DNA of 64,000 nt. It comes from Fibrobacter succinogenes (lineage in GTDB: Bacteria; Fibrobacterota; Fibrobacteria; Fibrobacterales; Fibrobacteraceae). A program made the position numbers and the translations under genes. How positions within the stretch are numbered: the stretch's first letter is position 1; each line of letters starts with the position of its first letter. Shown in pieces: positions 16,745 to 26,166 of the stretch. The notes beneath the pieces were generated by a model that saw nothing but the letters and a program-made list of their open reading frames with translations, was not told where the DNA came from and searched no databases. Where the stretch lies: positions 35,201 to 99,200 of the forward strand of contig CADCGB010000005.1 in assembly GCA_902800815.1 (NCBI GenBank), written 5' to 3'.

Positions 16745-18172
16745 GTGAAAAAGAGAAAACTTGTTTTATTGTCCTTTTTGGCTGTATTGGCGCTATCGCT
16801 TTCGGCATGCCTTTTCGATTCCGACGATACGGCGCTTAGCAGCTGGCTTTCTGACCAGGGCTTGCCCGACAGCTACAAGGTCCAGACTATCACCATAGAA
16901 GACCTTACTCCGGTGTCTGCGGAGGCGTATGCCGGCAAGACTGTCTTTTCTGCGTATGACAGGGCGCTTCTGGGTGCCCAGGCGGGCGTGAACCACGACC
17001 TCGTTCTCGATATCGCGTTCAGGGATTCGGCGTTCATCGACTCGCTGTCCAAATCGGATTCCGCTGCTGCGTTCGTTACCCTGTTCGTGCTCAATCCATT
17101 CTATTCCGCGAAATACTTCCCGGCCGATTCGCTCCCGTATGAGGAGACTCTCGACCTGAAGGTGGAATGGAAACTCGATGTGGGTAAGGGCAAGCCCAAG
17201 GCGTTTGTCGACAGTATCAAGGATATCAAGGATTCCGCCTGGCGTGAAGACCTCCAGGAATGGGAGGCGGACAATTCCGCCGATACCACGTACGAACTTT
17301 CCATTGGCGCGAAGGATTCCCTCGTGAAGATTAACATGCCTTCTGCGCTGGTCGAGGACTTGAAGAAAGCGGGTTCCGCGACGCACCTGCAGTTGCGCCT
17401 TTCCGCTCCGGATTCCAAGCGTGCCTACCGTATCTACGGTACGGGGACGGGCCTTGCCCCTTTCATGCGAGTGAAGACTTTCTCCGATACCACCTACAAG
17501 AACTTTACGGCCTTCCGCATGAGCGAGGTGATTACCTACACGGATACCTGCGATGGCTGCCTCTTGCTCCATGGCGGCGTGCTCGATTCCATCGTGGTGG
17601 AGTACCCCATCGACAAGGTTCTCGAGGCGCTTTCCGATTTCTATGGCGATGCGTTCCCCTTCGACGAGGGTGACGGCAACGATGTGCGCCAGGCGGTGGT
17701 GCTTGCGCAGATTACGTTCCCGCGTGACGATTCCGAGGGCATAAACGAACTGGGACTGCCCATCCAGGTTGTGGTCGGTACGTATATCGATAGCCTGGGT
17801 ACGGAAATCCGCAAGATGGAAGAATACAGGCTGAACCGCAAGATGATTGTTGAAAAGGGGCACCCGAACCTGGTGTTCTTCGATGGCGACTCGCTTTCGC
17901 TGCAGGTCACCTACGGTATGCGCGACGTTATTAACCAGGCAAAGAGCGGGCGCAACCTCAAGATGATGGTGCGTCTGGGCTACCCGATGTTGCAGTCGAT
18001 GGATTCCGCCTATGTGGACTATGCGTTCCAGGATACGACGACGGGCAAGACTGATACGTCGTACGTGTTCTTTAGCCATTTTGATTACGCCCGATACGAC
18101 TTCGGTACATCGTTCAGCAAGCCGGCAACCTTAAAACTCTGGCTTGCCACCAAGCGCGGGGGTGAAGAATGA
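16745..18172 (+). CDS. Lipoprotein of unknown function (475 aa)
   Basis: The start is GTG 16745 with GGAG 10 nt upstream. The N-terminus (MKKRKLVLLSFLAVLALSLSAC) is a lipoprotein signal with lipobox LSAC. The mature part is mostly predicted beta structure, rich in Asp-Ser pairs, and has no family I recognise. The stop overlaps the start of the outer-membrane protein gene (ATGA at 18169), and the DUF4912 and GH57 genes follow closely, so it heads a four-gene operon. Confidence 0.78.
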   Translation: MKKRKLVLLSFLAVLALSLSACLFDSDDTALSSWLSDQGLPDSYKVQTITIEDLTPVSAEAYAGKTVFSAYDRALLGAQAGVNHDLVLDIAFRDSAFIDSLSKSDSAAAFVTLFVLNPFYSAKYFPADSLPYEETLDLKVEWKLDVGKGKPKAFVDSIKDIKDSAWREDLQEWEADNSADTTYELSIGAKDSLVKINMPSALVEDLKKAGSATHLQLRLSAPDSKRAYRIYGTGTGLAPFMRVKTFSDTTYKNFTAFRMSEVITYTDTCDGCLLLHGGVLDSIVVEYPIDKVLEALSDFYGDAFPFDEGDGNDVRQAVVLAQITFPRDDSEGINELGLPIQVVVGTYIDSLGTEIRKMEEYRLNRKMIVEKGHPNLVFFDGDSLSLQVTYGMRDVINQAKSGRNLKMMVRLGYPMLQSMDSAYVDYAFQDTTTGKTDTSYVFFSHFDYARYDFGTSFSKPATLKLWLATKRGGEE

Positions 18173-19410
18173 AAAAGATTCTAGGTCTTATTGTTTGCCT
18201 TGTTGCGTTTACGCAGGCGTCGATGATTGGTCTCGATGCTCTTGGTGAAGAACATGTCGTCGGCGGGTCCGCCGCCGCTGCCGGTCGCGGGTATGCTGGC
18301 GGTGCCAAGACGGGTGAGGCCGAGGGGCTTTCCGTTACGAACCCGGCCCGTATGGCTTTCGATACGAAGGTCGTGTTCAACCTGAACTTCCTTCTGGAAT
18401 TCTATACGGCAGAGCGTCATGGCGACAGCTATTTCACGAAGAACCTTGCCATGCCGTCGTTCAACCTCTCGTTCCCGATGGGCGATTTCGGTGCGTTCGG
18501 TGTTTCTCTCTGGCAGCATTATTCTTCCGTAATCCGCGAGGAGATCTCGGATTCTGCCAGTGCTGCCGAGGCGAAGATTGAATACAACGGTAGCGTGTAC
18601 GAGATTGTGCCGACGTATGCGGTGCGTCTCCCGTACCTCCGCAATATTTCGCTGGGTGCCGCGATGCATGTCGTGATGGGCAGCATGAAGCGCAGCCTTA
18701 CGCTTGGCCCGAACAAGGATGCCGTTGCCGAAGAGGATGTGTGGGCGACCAACAACAAGGACATTACGGACTACGTGGATGGCTCCTGGGAGATTGAACA
18801 CCACCCCGGCTACTACACGGGCTCTATCCAGTATCGCGGACGCCAGTCCTCGTTCTACTTCTCGTACACGACGGGCTATACGCTGTTGAACGAGTTGGAA
18901 TACAATTTCCGCTTCTCTGAACTCGATACGCTTGTCCCGAGCAAGATCGACCGCCGTATTGAAGTCCCGGCCATGTTTGCAACTGGCGTCAACTACCGTC
19001 TGGCCAAGAGACACAACGTGATGATGGACTTGCAGTGGCGCGTCTGGGACGAAGATGTCGAGAATGTGGGCCACAGTTACGATATGCGCAGCGTGACCAA
19101 GACGCAGGATGACTTTGTCGCCTCTATCGGTTACCAGCGCGATGGCAGCGGACTTTACTACGACCCGTTCTGGGACAGGATTACGTACCGTGCAGGCGCA
19201 TGGTACAAGAACTGGTACATCAAGGATGTCTATGAGATTGGCGGTTCTGTCGGTGCGAACTTCCCGCTGGGCAGGAAGGGGATTGCCGTGGATCTCGCCC
19301 TCCAGGGCGGCAAGCGTATTTCTGAATCCAGGGACAACTGGGAAGAGGTATTCCTGGGCATGCGTCTCGGGTTGATGGGTATCGGGAGCTGGGGACAGTC
19401 CCGCAGGTAA
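18169..19410 (+). CDS. Outer-membrane beta-barrel protein, FadL/OMPP1-like
   Basis: ATG 18169 overlaps the upstream stop by 4 nt. A signal peptide (MKKILGLIVCLVAFTQA) is followed by a Gly/Ala-rich plug-like segment ending LSVTNPARMAF, the layout seen at the N-terminus of FadL/TodX and PorV-type barrels. The remaining 350 residues alternate amphipathic strands with aromatic girdles. The C-terminal stretch (VFLGMRLGLMGIGSWGQSRR) ends in a basic tail rather than an aromatic residue. Role likely transport of hydrophobic compounds or a secretion-associated barrel; I cannot choose between them. Confidence 0.65.
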   Translation: MKKILGLIVCLVAFTQASMIGLDALGEEHVVGGSAAAAGRGYAGGAKTGEAEGLSVTNPARMAFDTKVVFNLNFLLEFYTAERHGDSYFTKNLAMPSFNLSFPMGDFGAFGVSLWQHYSSVIREEISDSASAAEAKIEYNGSVYEIVPTYAVRLPYLRNISLGAAMHVVMGSMKRSLTLGPNKDAVAEEDVWATNNKDITDYVDGSWEIEHHPGYYTGSIQYRGRQSSFYFSYTTGYTLLNELEYNFRFSELDTLVPSKIDRRIEVPAMFATGVNYRLAKRHNVMMDLQWRVWDEDVENVGHSYDMRSVTKTQDDFVASIGYQRDGSGLYYDPFWDRITYRAGAWYKNWYIKDVYEIGGSVGANFPLGRKGIAVDLALQGGKRISESRDNWEEVFLGMRLGLMGIGSWGQSRR

Positions 19411-19430
19411 TTTTTCGAAGGAGGCTAGTA

Positions 19431-20597
19431 ATGGCTACGAAAAAAACAGCAAAGACGAAGGCCACCAAGAAGGTGGTAGAAAAGGCCGTCAAGGAAACGA
19501 CCTCCAAGATCAAGAAGACCGTGAAGTCTGTCGCGAAGGAAGCCGAGAAGGTGGCAACCAAGGTCGCGTCGAAGACCGCTACGGCGAAGGCCGCTGTCAA
19601 GACGGCCGCGAAGACTGCTACGAAGTCGGCTGCAAAGCCCGTTGCAAAGATTGCCGCGAAGGTGACGGCTAAGGCTTCGGCAAAGTCCGCCCCGAAGGCA
19701 TCGGAACAGACCGATGTCGTGCTCAAGTCTACCGAAAGGAAGCCTGCGAAGACGGTGAAGGTTGCCGCCCCGAAGGCTGCCGCAAAGCCTGTTACGAAGA
19801 CCGCCAGCATGGCGCAGAACTTCGACCCCGAATACCTCGTACTCATGCAGAAGGATCCGAACTGGATGCAGGCCTTCTGGGAAGTTTCCGAGGACCGTAT
19901 CAAGCGTGCCAAGAAGGGCAAGGGCAAGCTGGTGCTCCGCCTGTTCGACGTCTCGGGTGACCTTACCGTGAAGCGCGCCAAGAAGCGCAAGTTCCGCGAT
20001 GTGGTGGTGCCTGCCGATGCCCGCAGCTGGTATGTGGAAAACAAGGCTACCGACTCTACGGTTGCCGTGCTCGGCTTTGCCCAGGGCAAGAACTTTATGC
20101 CGCTCGTGGAATCCGTTCCGGTGCAGGCCTACTCTCCGGAAGGTTCCGAAGTGAACGTGGACGACGTGTTTGTGAAGGCTTCCCTCGGCGGTGCCGCCAT
20201 GGGCGGTTTTGGCAGTTCGGGACTTTCGAGCATGTCCGCAAAGAACTGGCTCGAGAATGCGCTCGGCAGCCTCTCCAGTTCGTCGGGTTCCATGTTCTCC
20301 GGCGCACTTTCCAGTGCCGCCCTCAAGAGCAACAAGCTGGAACTCCCGAAGGATTCCGTGAACTACGGCAAGGACTTTTTCCTGTGGGTCAAGACCCGCC
20401 TGATCGTTTACGGCGGAACTCGCCCGGATGCACACCTCCAGGTGCGTGGCGAACCGTTCCCGCTGAACCCGGATGGTACCTTCAGTTTCGAGGAAGACCT
20501 GCCGGATTCTACGAAGATTATCCCGGTGTTCGCTACCGACAAGGATGGCGACTTCCCGACAACGATCGTGCCTATCGTCGTTAAGCGTACGGAGTAG
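19431..20597 (+). CDS. DUF4912 protein with histone H1-like Lys/Ala tail
   Basis: AAGGAGG sits 6 nt before ATG 19431. Residues 1-120 are low-complexity Lys/Ala/Thr/Val (KKTAKTKATKKVVEKAVKET and similar), like bacterial histone H1-type tails. From about 125 a DUF4912 domain follows (NFDPEYLVLMQKDPNWMQAF, then WEVSEDRI), then a Ser/Gly-rich loop and a C-terminal beta region. DUF4912 genes commonly sit next to GH57/DUF1957 glucan enzymes, as here. The basic tail could bind nucleic acid or polyanions; the role is unknown. Confidence 0.82.
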   Translation: MATKKTAKTKATKKVVEKAVKETTSKIKKTVKSVAKEAEKVATKVASKTATAKAAVKTAAKTATKSAAKPVAKIAAKVTAKASAKSAPKASEQTDVVLKSTERKPAKTVKVAAPKAAAKPVTKTASMAQNFDPEYLVLMQKDPNWMQAFWEVSEDRIKRAKKGKGKLVLRLFDVSGDLTVKRAKKRKFRDVVVPADARSWYVENKATDSTVAVLGFAQGKNFMPLVESVPVQAYSPEGSEVNVDDVFVKASLGGAAMGGFGSSGLSSMSAKNWLENALGSLSSSSGSMFSGALSSAALKSNKLELPKDSVNYGKDFFLWVKTRLIVYGGTRPDAHLQVRGEPFPLNPDGTFSFEEDLPDSTKIIPVFATDKDGDFPTTIVPIVVKRTE

Positions 20598-20627
20598 GCT
20601 AGCCTGCTCGAAACCCACGAGGACTCA

Positions 20628-22244
20628 TTGTCCGCGCCCGGTAAAATACACCTGCTGCTGCACGCGCACCTGCCTTTTGTGCGCGAGCCCGAATATGACC
20701 GGTTCCTGGAAGAGAACTGGTTCTTCGAGGCTATGGCGGAGACGTACCTGCCGCTTATCCAGATGCTCCGCCGCCTGCAGGAGAAGGGCGTGCCGGGGAC
20801 GCTCAACCTGAGTGTTTCCTCTGCGCTCCTCGCGATGCTTACCGACAGTTTGTTGCTCGAAAAGTTCACGCGTCATCTGCACCGGCAGATGGAACTCATC
20901 GAGAAGGAACGTGAACGTGCCCGCGGGAACGACGAACTTTCTCCCGTAGTGGATTTCTATTACCGGCGACAGGTCGCGCTTATTGACACGTGGGAACGCG
21001 ATTGCAAGTGCGAAATTGTGCCTGCGCTAAGGCAACTTGAGGATTGCGGAAAACTGAATCTCCTTACCTGTGTGGGTACGCACCCGTTCTTGCCGGCATA
21101 CCAGTCCGACGTGCAGGCGATTCGCTTGCAGTTGGGCGTTACGGTGCGTGCATTCGAAGAAGCCTTCGGGCGGAGGCCCAGCGGGCTTTGGCTCCCCGAG
21201 TGCGGGTATTTCGAGGGGCTGGACACGCTCCTTGCCGAATTCGGGTTCAAGTACTTCTTCCTCGAGACCCACGGCGTGCTTTTGGCAAAGCCCGCGCCCA
21301 AATACGGAGTATTTGCGCCAATAAAGACCCCTGCGGGGCTTTATTGCATGGGCCGCGAACAGGCGAGTTCCATGGAGGTTTGGAGCCGCAAGACGGGCTA
21401 CCCGGGGCATCCCGAGTACCGCGAGTTCTTCAAGGATATCGCAAGCGAACGCGACCGCAACTACCTGGGCGATTACTTTATGGCGGGCGATACTCCTATC
21501 GAGACCGGCCTCAAGTACTACCGTATTACCGGGAGCGAGGACAAGCAGATTTATCGCCCGTGGAACGCGATGCGCCTGGTGGAAGACCACGCGCGACTCT
21601 TTGTGGCGAACCGCGAGGCGACCGTCACCGAGCTCCTCCCGAACATGGAAGGCAACAAGGTTTCCATCCTGTGCCCCTACGATGCGGAACTCTTTGGACA
21701 CTGGTGGTTCGAGGGCCCGCTGTTTATCGAGAAGATGTTTGAGCGTGCTGCTGCATCCAACACGGTAGAGATGGCCTCACTCGAAACCACGATGTATTCT
21801 TCCTGCGATGGGGCGGTACATAGCCCAATATTCTCCTCATGGGGCGAGGGCGGTTTCGGTGAAGTCTGGATGAATGACGAGGTGAGTCACGCGTACCCGC
21901 TATTCTTCCGCATGCGCGGCATGATGGAGGAGTTCCGCCGCGCGCTCGTTGCCCGCGAGAAGAAGGGCAAGACTGCGCAGACAAAACTGTTCCGCAGGTT
22001 CTACGCGCAGATGGCCCGCGAACTATTACTGTTCCAGGCCTCCGACTGGGCGTTCATGATTCACAACAAGTCTGCTGCAGACTACGCGCGGTTCCGCGAG
22101 AATACGCACTACAGGAATGTGTGCGCCCTCTACGCCGCCGCGATGACCGGACTCGCGATGGGTCGCAAAAAGCCCGATACTTCGCTCTTGAATAAGCTCG
22201 AAAATCAAGACAATCTTTTCCCGTGGATCGGGGAGTTGCTTTAA
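20628..22244 (+). CDS. GH57 1,4-alpha-glucan branching enzyme (DUF1957 type)
   Basis: Start is TTG 20628 with ACGAGGA upstream; no ATG fits. HLLLHAHLPFVREPE is the GH57 opening motif. WLPECGY carries the predicted nucleophile E191, and CPYDAELFGHWW the acid/base D352. The length of 538 residues and the helical C-terminal DUF1957 region match GH57 branching enzymes, which introduce alpha-1,6 branches into glycogen. Fibrobacter stores glycogen, so this fits. It is last in the four-gene operon starting at 16745. Confidence 0.88.
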   Translation: MSAPGKIHLLLHAHLPFVREPEYDRFLEENWFFEAMAETYLPLIQMLRRLQEKGVPGTLNLSVSSALLAMLTDSLLLEKFTRHLHRQMELIEKERERARGNDELSPVVDFYYRRQVALIDTWERDCKCEIVPALRQLEDCGKLNLLTCVGTHPFLPAYQSDVQAIRLQLGVTVRAFEEAFGRRPSGLWLPECGYFEGLDTLLAEFGFKYFFLETHGVLLAKPAPKYGVFAPIKTPAGLYCMGREQASSMEVWSRKTGYPGHPEYREFFKDIASERDRNYLGDYFMAGDTPIETGLKYYRITGSEDKQIYRPWNAMRLVEDHARLFVANREATVTELLPNMEGNKVSILCPYDAELFGHWWFEGPLFIEKMFERAAASNTVEMASLETTMYSSCDGAVHSPIFSSWGEGGFGEVWMNDEVSHAYPLFFRMRGMMEEFRRALVAREKKGKTAQTKLFRRFYAQMARELLLFQASDWAFMIHNKSAADYARFRENTHYRNVCALYAAAMTGLAMGRKKPDTSLLNKLENQDNLFPWIGELL

Positions 22245-22285
22245 CCTGCGCTATTAAATAATGTTTTGCTTCGAGGGCGCTTTAT

Positions 22286-22324
22286 ACGCTCGCACATTCA
22301 CTTTGTTCGAGTGTTCGCTTTATA
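22286..22324 (+). repeat. 39-bp direct repeat, copy A
   Basis: Matches 22512-22550 at 34 of 39 positions. Both copies end GTGTTCGCTTTATA and contain a CACT/AGTG type mini-hairpin. Confidence 0.75.
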
Positions 22325-22411
22325 AAGTGCCACTCTACGCAAAAAAAATAATGGTGGCTCCGGTTGAAAATGGTTTATTTCTCTTTTTGCGGGAAAGAGA
22401 TGAGCGGCGGG

Positions 22412-22449
22412 AGGAAACCCTCGCGGCTGTTAGTCGCTTCGGGTTTCCT
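22412..22449. repeat. Long stem-loop in spacer
   Basis: AGGAAACCC (22412-22420) pairs perfectly with GGGTTTCCT (22441-22449). A second inner stem (GCGGCT/AGTCGC) lies between them. No T-tract follows directly, so it is not a simple terminator. Confidence 0.65.
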
Positions 22450-22511
22450 AAGCGTTCGGAAATTTTATTAAACGGCTTTTTTTGTAATGTTGGCTTCATC
22501 GTGTGCTCCGC

Positions 22512-22550
22512 ACGTTCGCACGATCACTTCGTTCAAGTGTTCGCTTTATA
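22512..22550 (+). repeat. 39-bp direct repeat, copy B
   Basis: Partner of 22286-22324. It starts just after a CGTGTGCTCCGCACG palindrome and stops 16 bp before the end of the metallopeptidase gene. Confidence 0.75.
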
Positions 22551-22565
22551 TTTTTGCGCGCAATC

Positions 22566-24221
22566 CTAGTACACGACTAGGAACTTCTGCGTCTTGCCGC
22601 TGGAGCCGGCGCGGAAGCGGTACACGCCGGGTTTCATCGAGTCCTTTACCTTGTCTGCTTCGATGCAGTGCGTGGTCCTTTCGTAGGGCTCGCGCAGCAC
22701 CAGGTCCCCGCGGGCGTTCCTTATCTCGATAAACTTCTTGGATTCGGGTAGCGGCGTAAAGCAGAGCGAGCCGTTGCCGCGCCAGGGCATGGGGTAGGCG
22801 CGTAGCGTAGAATCCTTGACAATCTCGGGGATGAGTTTCGGGTCGTCGAAACTGCTGAACACCCACATGATGGAATCGGCGAAGAAGGAATCCTTCAGTA
22901 TGGAATCGAGCGCCGACGTGTTCGAGATTCCGCGGATGTCTATTTTGTCGCCGTTGAACACGAGTGCCGAGGCCTTGCCCCTGTAGGATTCAATGTTCGG
23001 GACTCCGCCTAGGTAGTAATTGAATGCGTATATCGGCGCCTCGGGAACAAAACGGTTGTGGTCCGTGCTGTCCTCGACTGTTTCTGCGTGTATGGCAGAT
23101 ACAGTGTTCCATTCGGGCTGGTCATCGTAAATCCAGCGGGACTTACTTACGGATTTTGCATTTTTCCCGGAGAGCGCGACGGATGTCGCGAAATCGTGGA
23201 ACAGCGAATCGCCTTCCAGTTTACGCTTGTCAAGGATTTTCTTGAGGTGTTCCTTGAAGGGCGAGTCTGGCCCGGTTTCGAAAAGTTCCCAGATTTCCTT
23301 GTCAAAGTGCTTGTCTACGTGGGTGTAGAGGTACAGGTAGAGAATCGCAAGGCAGTAGTCGTCCTTTAGTCTATCCAGAGGGGTTCCCGTGAAGCCGAAG
23401 ATCCTGTTGAGGTACAGAATGTAGTCGTTTATCTCGGGTGCGCCGAGTTCCTCGTTTGCCGCCGCGGATGCCTCTATCCAGTAAGTCCAGTGGTTGTACA
23501 GGTCCATGTAGCGCAACTGTACGGCATGGAACATTTCGTGGAATATGGTTACGCGGATTCCCTTGGCGAAGTTCTCGTTGTAGGAGTACTGGTATGTCGT
23601 GTTGTATAGGGTGACTGTCGAGGCGGGGTAGTGGCATTCCTTGCCATCGCTTTCGACGGAGGCTGTGACGGTTGAGCCTTCCTGCACGTACTTGAAGTCG
23701 TTGTCGATGATGATTTCGGACTTGTGGTAATCCTTGGGGCTTGAGTATGTCACGCCGTAGCATCCGTTGCAGGCGTCTGCCTTGAGCACGCTTCTCGGGT
23801 CATGGAGAAAGTCGAGTTCTGCGACTTCGACCGGGTAGAATCCTTCCTTGACAGGCTTCTGGAAGTGGCTTGTGGTATCGAGCCCGAGGGGTGCGCGCAT
23901 TCCCATGGTCTTCGTGTGGAACGTGAGTGCCTTCTCGAGCGTTACGGCAAGCGAGTCGATGAACTCGGGCGAGGTGGCGTGCGGGCCTTTACCGAGCGTG
24001 TAGAATATCTGGAAGTGTTCCGTTTCTCGTGTGTAGACGCTGTCGTAGTATTCGCGAGCATCGCAGTCCTTGATTCGGGTCGCGGCGGCAGGGTGCAATA
24101 CGCTTTTGGGCTGCTTGCTGTTCTGGATTGCAAAATGCATGCCGCACTTGCCCCCGTGTGCGAAGGCGGTGCCGGTGAGCGTGAGTGCAAGGGCGAGGTG
24201 GGGCAGGGAGAACTTACGCAT
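22566..24221 (-). CDS. Secreted zinc metallopeptidase with type IX-like C-terminal tail
   Basis: Start at 24221 (MRKFSLPHLALALTLTGTAF, a signal peptide) follows GGGAGGG. A HEMFHAVQ zinc motif with a downstream EASAAANEE (possible third ligand) fits the MXAN_6640-like group of putative metalloproteases. The last ~75 residues (from YPMPWRGNG through IEIRNARGDLV to MKPGVYRF and KTQKFLVVY) match the pattern of type A sorting tails used by the type IX secretion system. Its 5' end overlaps the 3' end of the UbiD-family gene by 8 bp. Substrate unknown. Confidence 0.75.
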   Translation of the reverse strand: MRKFSLPHLALALTLTGTAFAHGGKCGMHFAIQNSKQPKSVLHPAAATRIKDCDAREYYDSVYTRETEHFQIFYTLGKGPHATSPEFIDSLAVTLEKALTFHTKTMGMRAPLGLDTTSHFQKPVKEGFYPVEVAELDFLHDPRSVLKADACNGCYGVTYSSPKDYHKSEIIIDNDFKYVQEGSTVTASVESDGKECHYPASTVTLYNTTYQYSYNENFAKGIRVTIFHEMFHAVQLRYMDLYNHWTYWIEASAAANEELGAPEINDYILYLNRIFGFTGTPLDRLKDDYCLAILYLYLYTHVDKHFDKEIWELFETGPDSPFKEHLKKILDKRKLEGDSLFHDFATSVALSGKNAKSVSKSRWIYDDQPEWNTVSAIHAETVEDSTDHNRFVPEAPIYAFNYYLGGVPNIESYRGKASALVFNGDKIDIRGISNTSALDSILKDSFFADSIMWVFSSFDDPKLIPEIVKDSTLRAYPMPWRGNGSLCFTPLPESKKFIEIRNARGDLVLREPYERTTHCIEADKVKDSMKPGVYRFRAGSSGKTQKFLVVY

Positions 24222-26142
24222 GTTCCCTCCCGGCATTTGCAAGTATTTCTGTGGCGCGTTGCTTGACCGAGCCGCTTACGGTAAGCATCTTTTGGTGCCT
24301 GGGCTTTGCGGTGGCGTCGACGATAAGCGGCGCGTCTATCGCCCAGTGCTTTTGCGCAAAGCGCTCGTTCAGCCCGTAGATATCTTGTGCGGGGTCGGAG
24401 CGCGTGAACGTTGTCCACAGGAAATCATCGAGGCTCTGCTGCGAGCCGTCGCCGATAGTGGAGGTATCGTCCATGACGCTCACCCACGGGTAGTTCTCGC
24501 GGTATTCCCAGCTTGCGAGGGCGTCGCGGAGCGCCTGCATGTAGGCACTGTTTAGTTCGCCGCCGTTCCATTGTATGGCGAGTACGCCCTTCATCGCGAT
24601 TCTTGCATTGCTGAAGCCTGCGGGCAGTACAAGCCCGTCAAGGTCATTGCGATTCTCGTGCAGTTCGCGGCGCTTGACGCCTGCCGCGGCAATCACGAGC
24701 TTGGAACCGTGATTGAGGCGCGTTCCCGTGTAGTCGAGCGTGTCGATAAACGTGGAGGTCTGGAAGTGTAGATCCCGCGCAAAGTCTACTCGCTCCAGCA
24801 TGTGCGCGAAGAAAGCCGGAACGTCGCGGACATCCAGTTGCCCGGTGGCATTCTTTGCCCCGTGAACATCCTGATTTTTGTCGGCGGGCTGTTTAACACC
24901 CGTTGGCTGTTTAATGCCCGCTTCATCGGCGATGGCATCTTCCTTCGCGGCCACCATCAGGTACTTCGCGAGTGAAACCTGGTTGAACCCGAGCAGCGCA
25001 TTCGCTGTCTTCAAAAGTTCAAGCGGTTCGCGTTCCTCGGGCTTTATGTAGGGTATAAAGTTTTCCTTCGCGACGGCGAGGCAGAGCGGGTGTACGCCCG
25101 ATGCGTCGACCGCGTGGACAGCCTCTACGCCCGGGAGCGACGAGGGTACCATCGGCTTGGTAATGTCGTGTATGAACTCCCCGAAAATCGTGTCTTCCTT
25201 TGGGGGCCTGCCTACGGAGGTGAACGGGTAAATCGCGTTCTTCTTGCAGAGCACCTTCCTTACCTTCAGGTAGGGGAAGAGGTGCTTGCCGGAATAGTAG
25301 CCCACGTGGTCGCCGAATGGCCCCTCGGGCTTGAGTTCGGGTGCAATCTCTCCCAGGATGCAGAAATCCGCATCGCTCGAGACGATGTAGCCCTCGTGCA
25401 TAAAGTAGCGGAAGCGCCTCCCGCCGAGCATTCCGGCGAAGGTAAGCTCCGAGAGGTCCTCGGGCATGGGCATCACCGCGGCGACGGTATGTGCAGGGGG
25501 CCCGCCCAGGAAAACGCTCACCTTGAGGGGGCGGCCTTCCTCGATGGCCTTCCTGTGGTGCCGCGCGATGTCGCGGTTTATCTGGTAGTGGATGCCGCAT
25601 TCATCGGGTGTGAAATCGTTCCCTGCAATCTGCACGCGGTACATGCCGAGGTTTGCGGCGAGTATCTTCGCGTCGCTACCCGGGAGTGTCGCTACCTGCG
25701 GGAGCGTGAGGAATGGCCCGCCGTCTTCGGGCCAGCCGACGATTTGCGGGAGGTCTGCGAGGGTGCATTCCTCGAAGTCGCGGATGCTGCCCGAACGCTT
25801 GGGGAGCGAGCGGATGCCTGCCCTTGCTGCACGCAATAAAGTGGCGGGGCCTGCATGCCTGAAAAATTCTGCGGGGTTGGACTTGAACTGGACTGCGGTC
25901 CTGGTGCTTTCGAGGGTATCCCGGAACAGGAAATCCATGCGTTCGCGGGTCCCGAAGATGTTGCAAGCCGCCTGGAACCTGCTCCCTTTCACCTTCTCGA
26001 ACAGGAGCGTCGGCCCCTTGCTGTCGAATGCCTGCCGTGCGATTTCCGCCATTTCCAGGTACGGGTCCACTTCCTCGTGGACACGCTTGAGCATCCCCGC
26101 CTTTTCCAAGTCGAGCAGGGCCTGTTTCAGTGAAGTGTACAT
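24214..26142 (-). CDS. UbiD-family (prenylated-FMN) decarboxylase
   Basis: The 642-residue protein carries UbiD-family features: an N-terminal LKRVHEEVDPYLEMAEIARQ, then GMYRVQI-GNDFTP and HYQINRDIARHH in the cofactor/metal region, FLGGPPAHTVAA, and GPFGDHVGYYSG. The long form is typical of menaquinone-pathway decarboxylases in anaerobic bacteria. It would need a UbiX-type flavin prenyltransferase, not present here. An insert of about 40 residues near 385-425 (Gly/Lys/Gln-rich) is unusual. Downstream overlap with the peptidase gene implies co-transcription without an obvious functional link. Confidence 0.85.
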   Translation of the reverse strand: MYTSLKQALLDLEKAGMLKRVHEEVDPYLEMAEIARQAFDSKGPTLLFEKVKGSRFQAACNIFGTRERMDFLFRDTLESTRTAVQFKSNPAEFFRHAGPATLLRAARAGIRSLPKRSGSIRDFEECTLADLPQIVGWPEDGGPFLTLPQVATLPGSDAKILAANLGMYRVQIAGNDFTPDECGIHYQINRDIARHHRKAIEEGRPLKVSVFLGGPPAHTVAAVMPMPEDLSELTFAGMLGGRRFRYFMHEGYIVSSDADFCILGEIAPELKPEGPFGDHVGYYSGKHLFPYLKVRKVLCKKNAIYPFTSVGRPPKEDTIFGEFIHDITKPMVPSSLPGVEAVHAVDASGVHPLCLAVAKENFIPYIKPEEREPLELLKTANALLGFNQVSLAKYLMVAAKEDAIADEAGIKQPTGVKQPADKNQDVHGAKNATGQLDVRDVPAFFAHMLERVDFARDLHFQTSTFIDTLDYTGTRLNHGSKLVIAAAGVKRRELHENRNDLDGLVLPAGFSNARIAMKGVLAIQWNGGELNSAYMQALRDALASWEYRENYPWVSVMDDTSTIGDGSQQSLDDFLWTTFTRSDPAQDIYGLNERFAQKHWAIDAPLIVDATAKPRHQKMLTVSGSVKQRATEILANAGREHA

Positions 26143-26166
26143 GGTGGCGGACCCCCCGGTGCGGGA

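Larger units (their letters stand above)
22245..22565. other. Palindrome-rich intergenic spacer
   Basis: 321 bp with no convincing gene. It contains two 39-bp direct repeats, a long stem-loop at 22412-22449, a CTCTTT/AAAGAG hairpin at 22381-22399, and several T-runs. The only long frame through it (22261-22569) crosses all these palindromes and shows no protein-like composition. Confidence 0.6.

Noticed and set aside
22261..22569. 102-codon plus-strand frame after the branching enzyme
   Set aside because: It runs through direct repeats and stem-loops, and the translation lacks protein-like composition.
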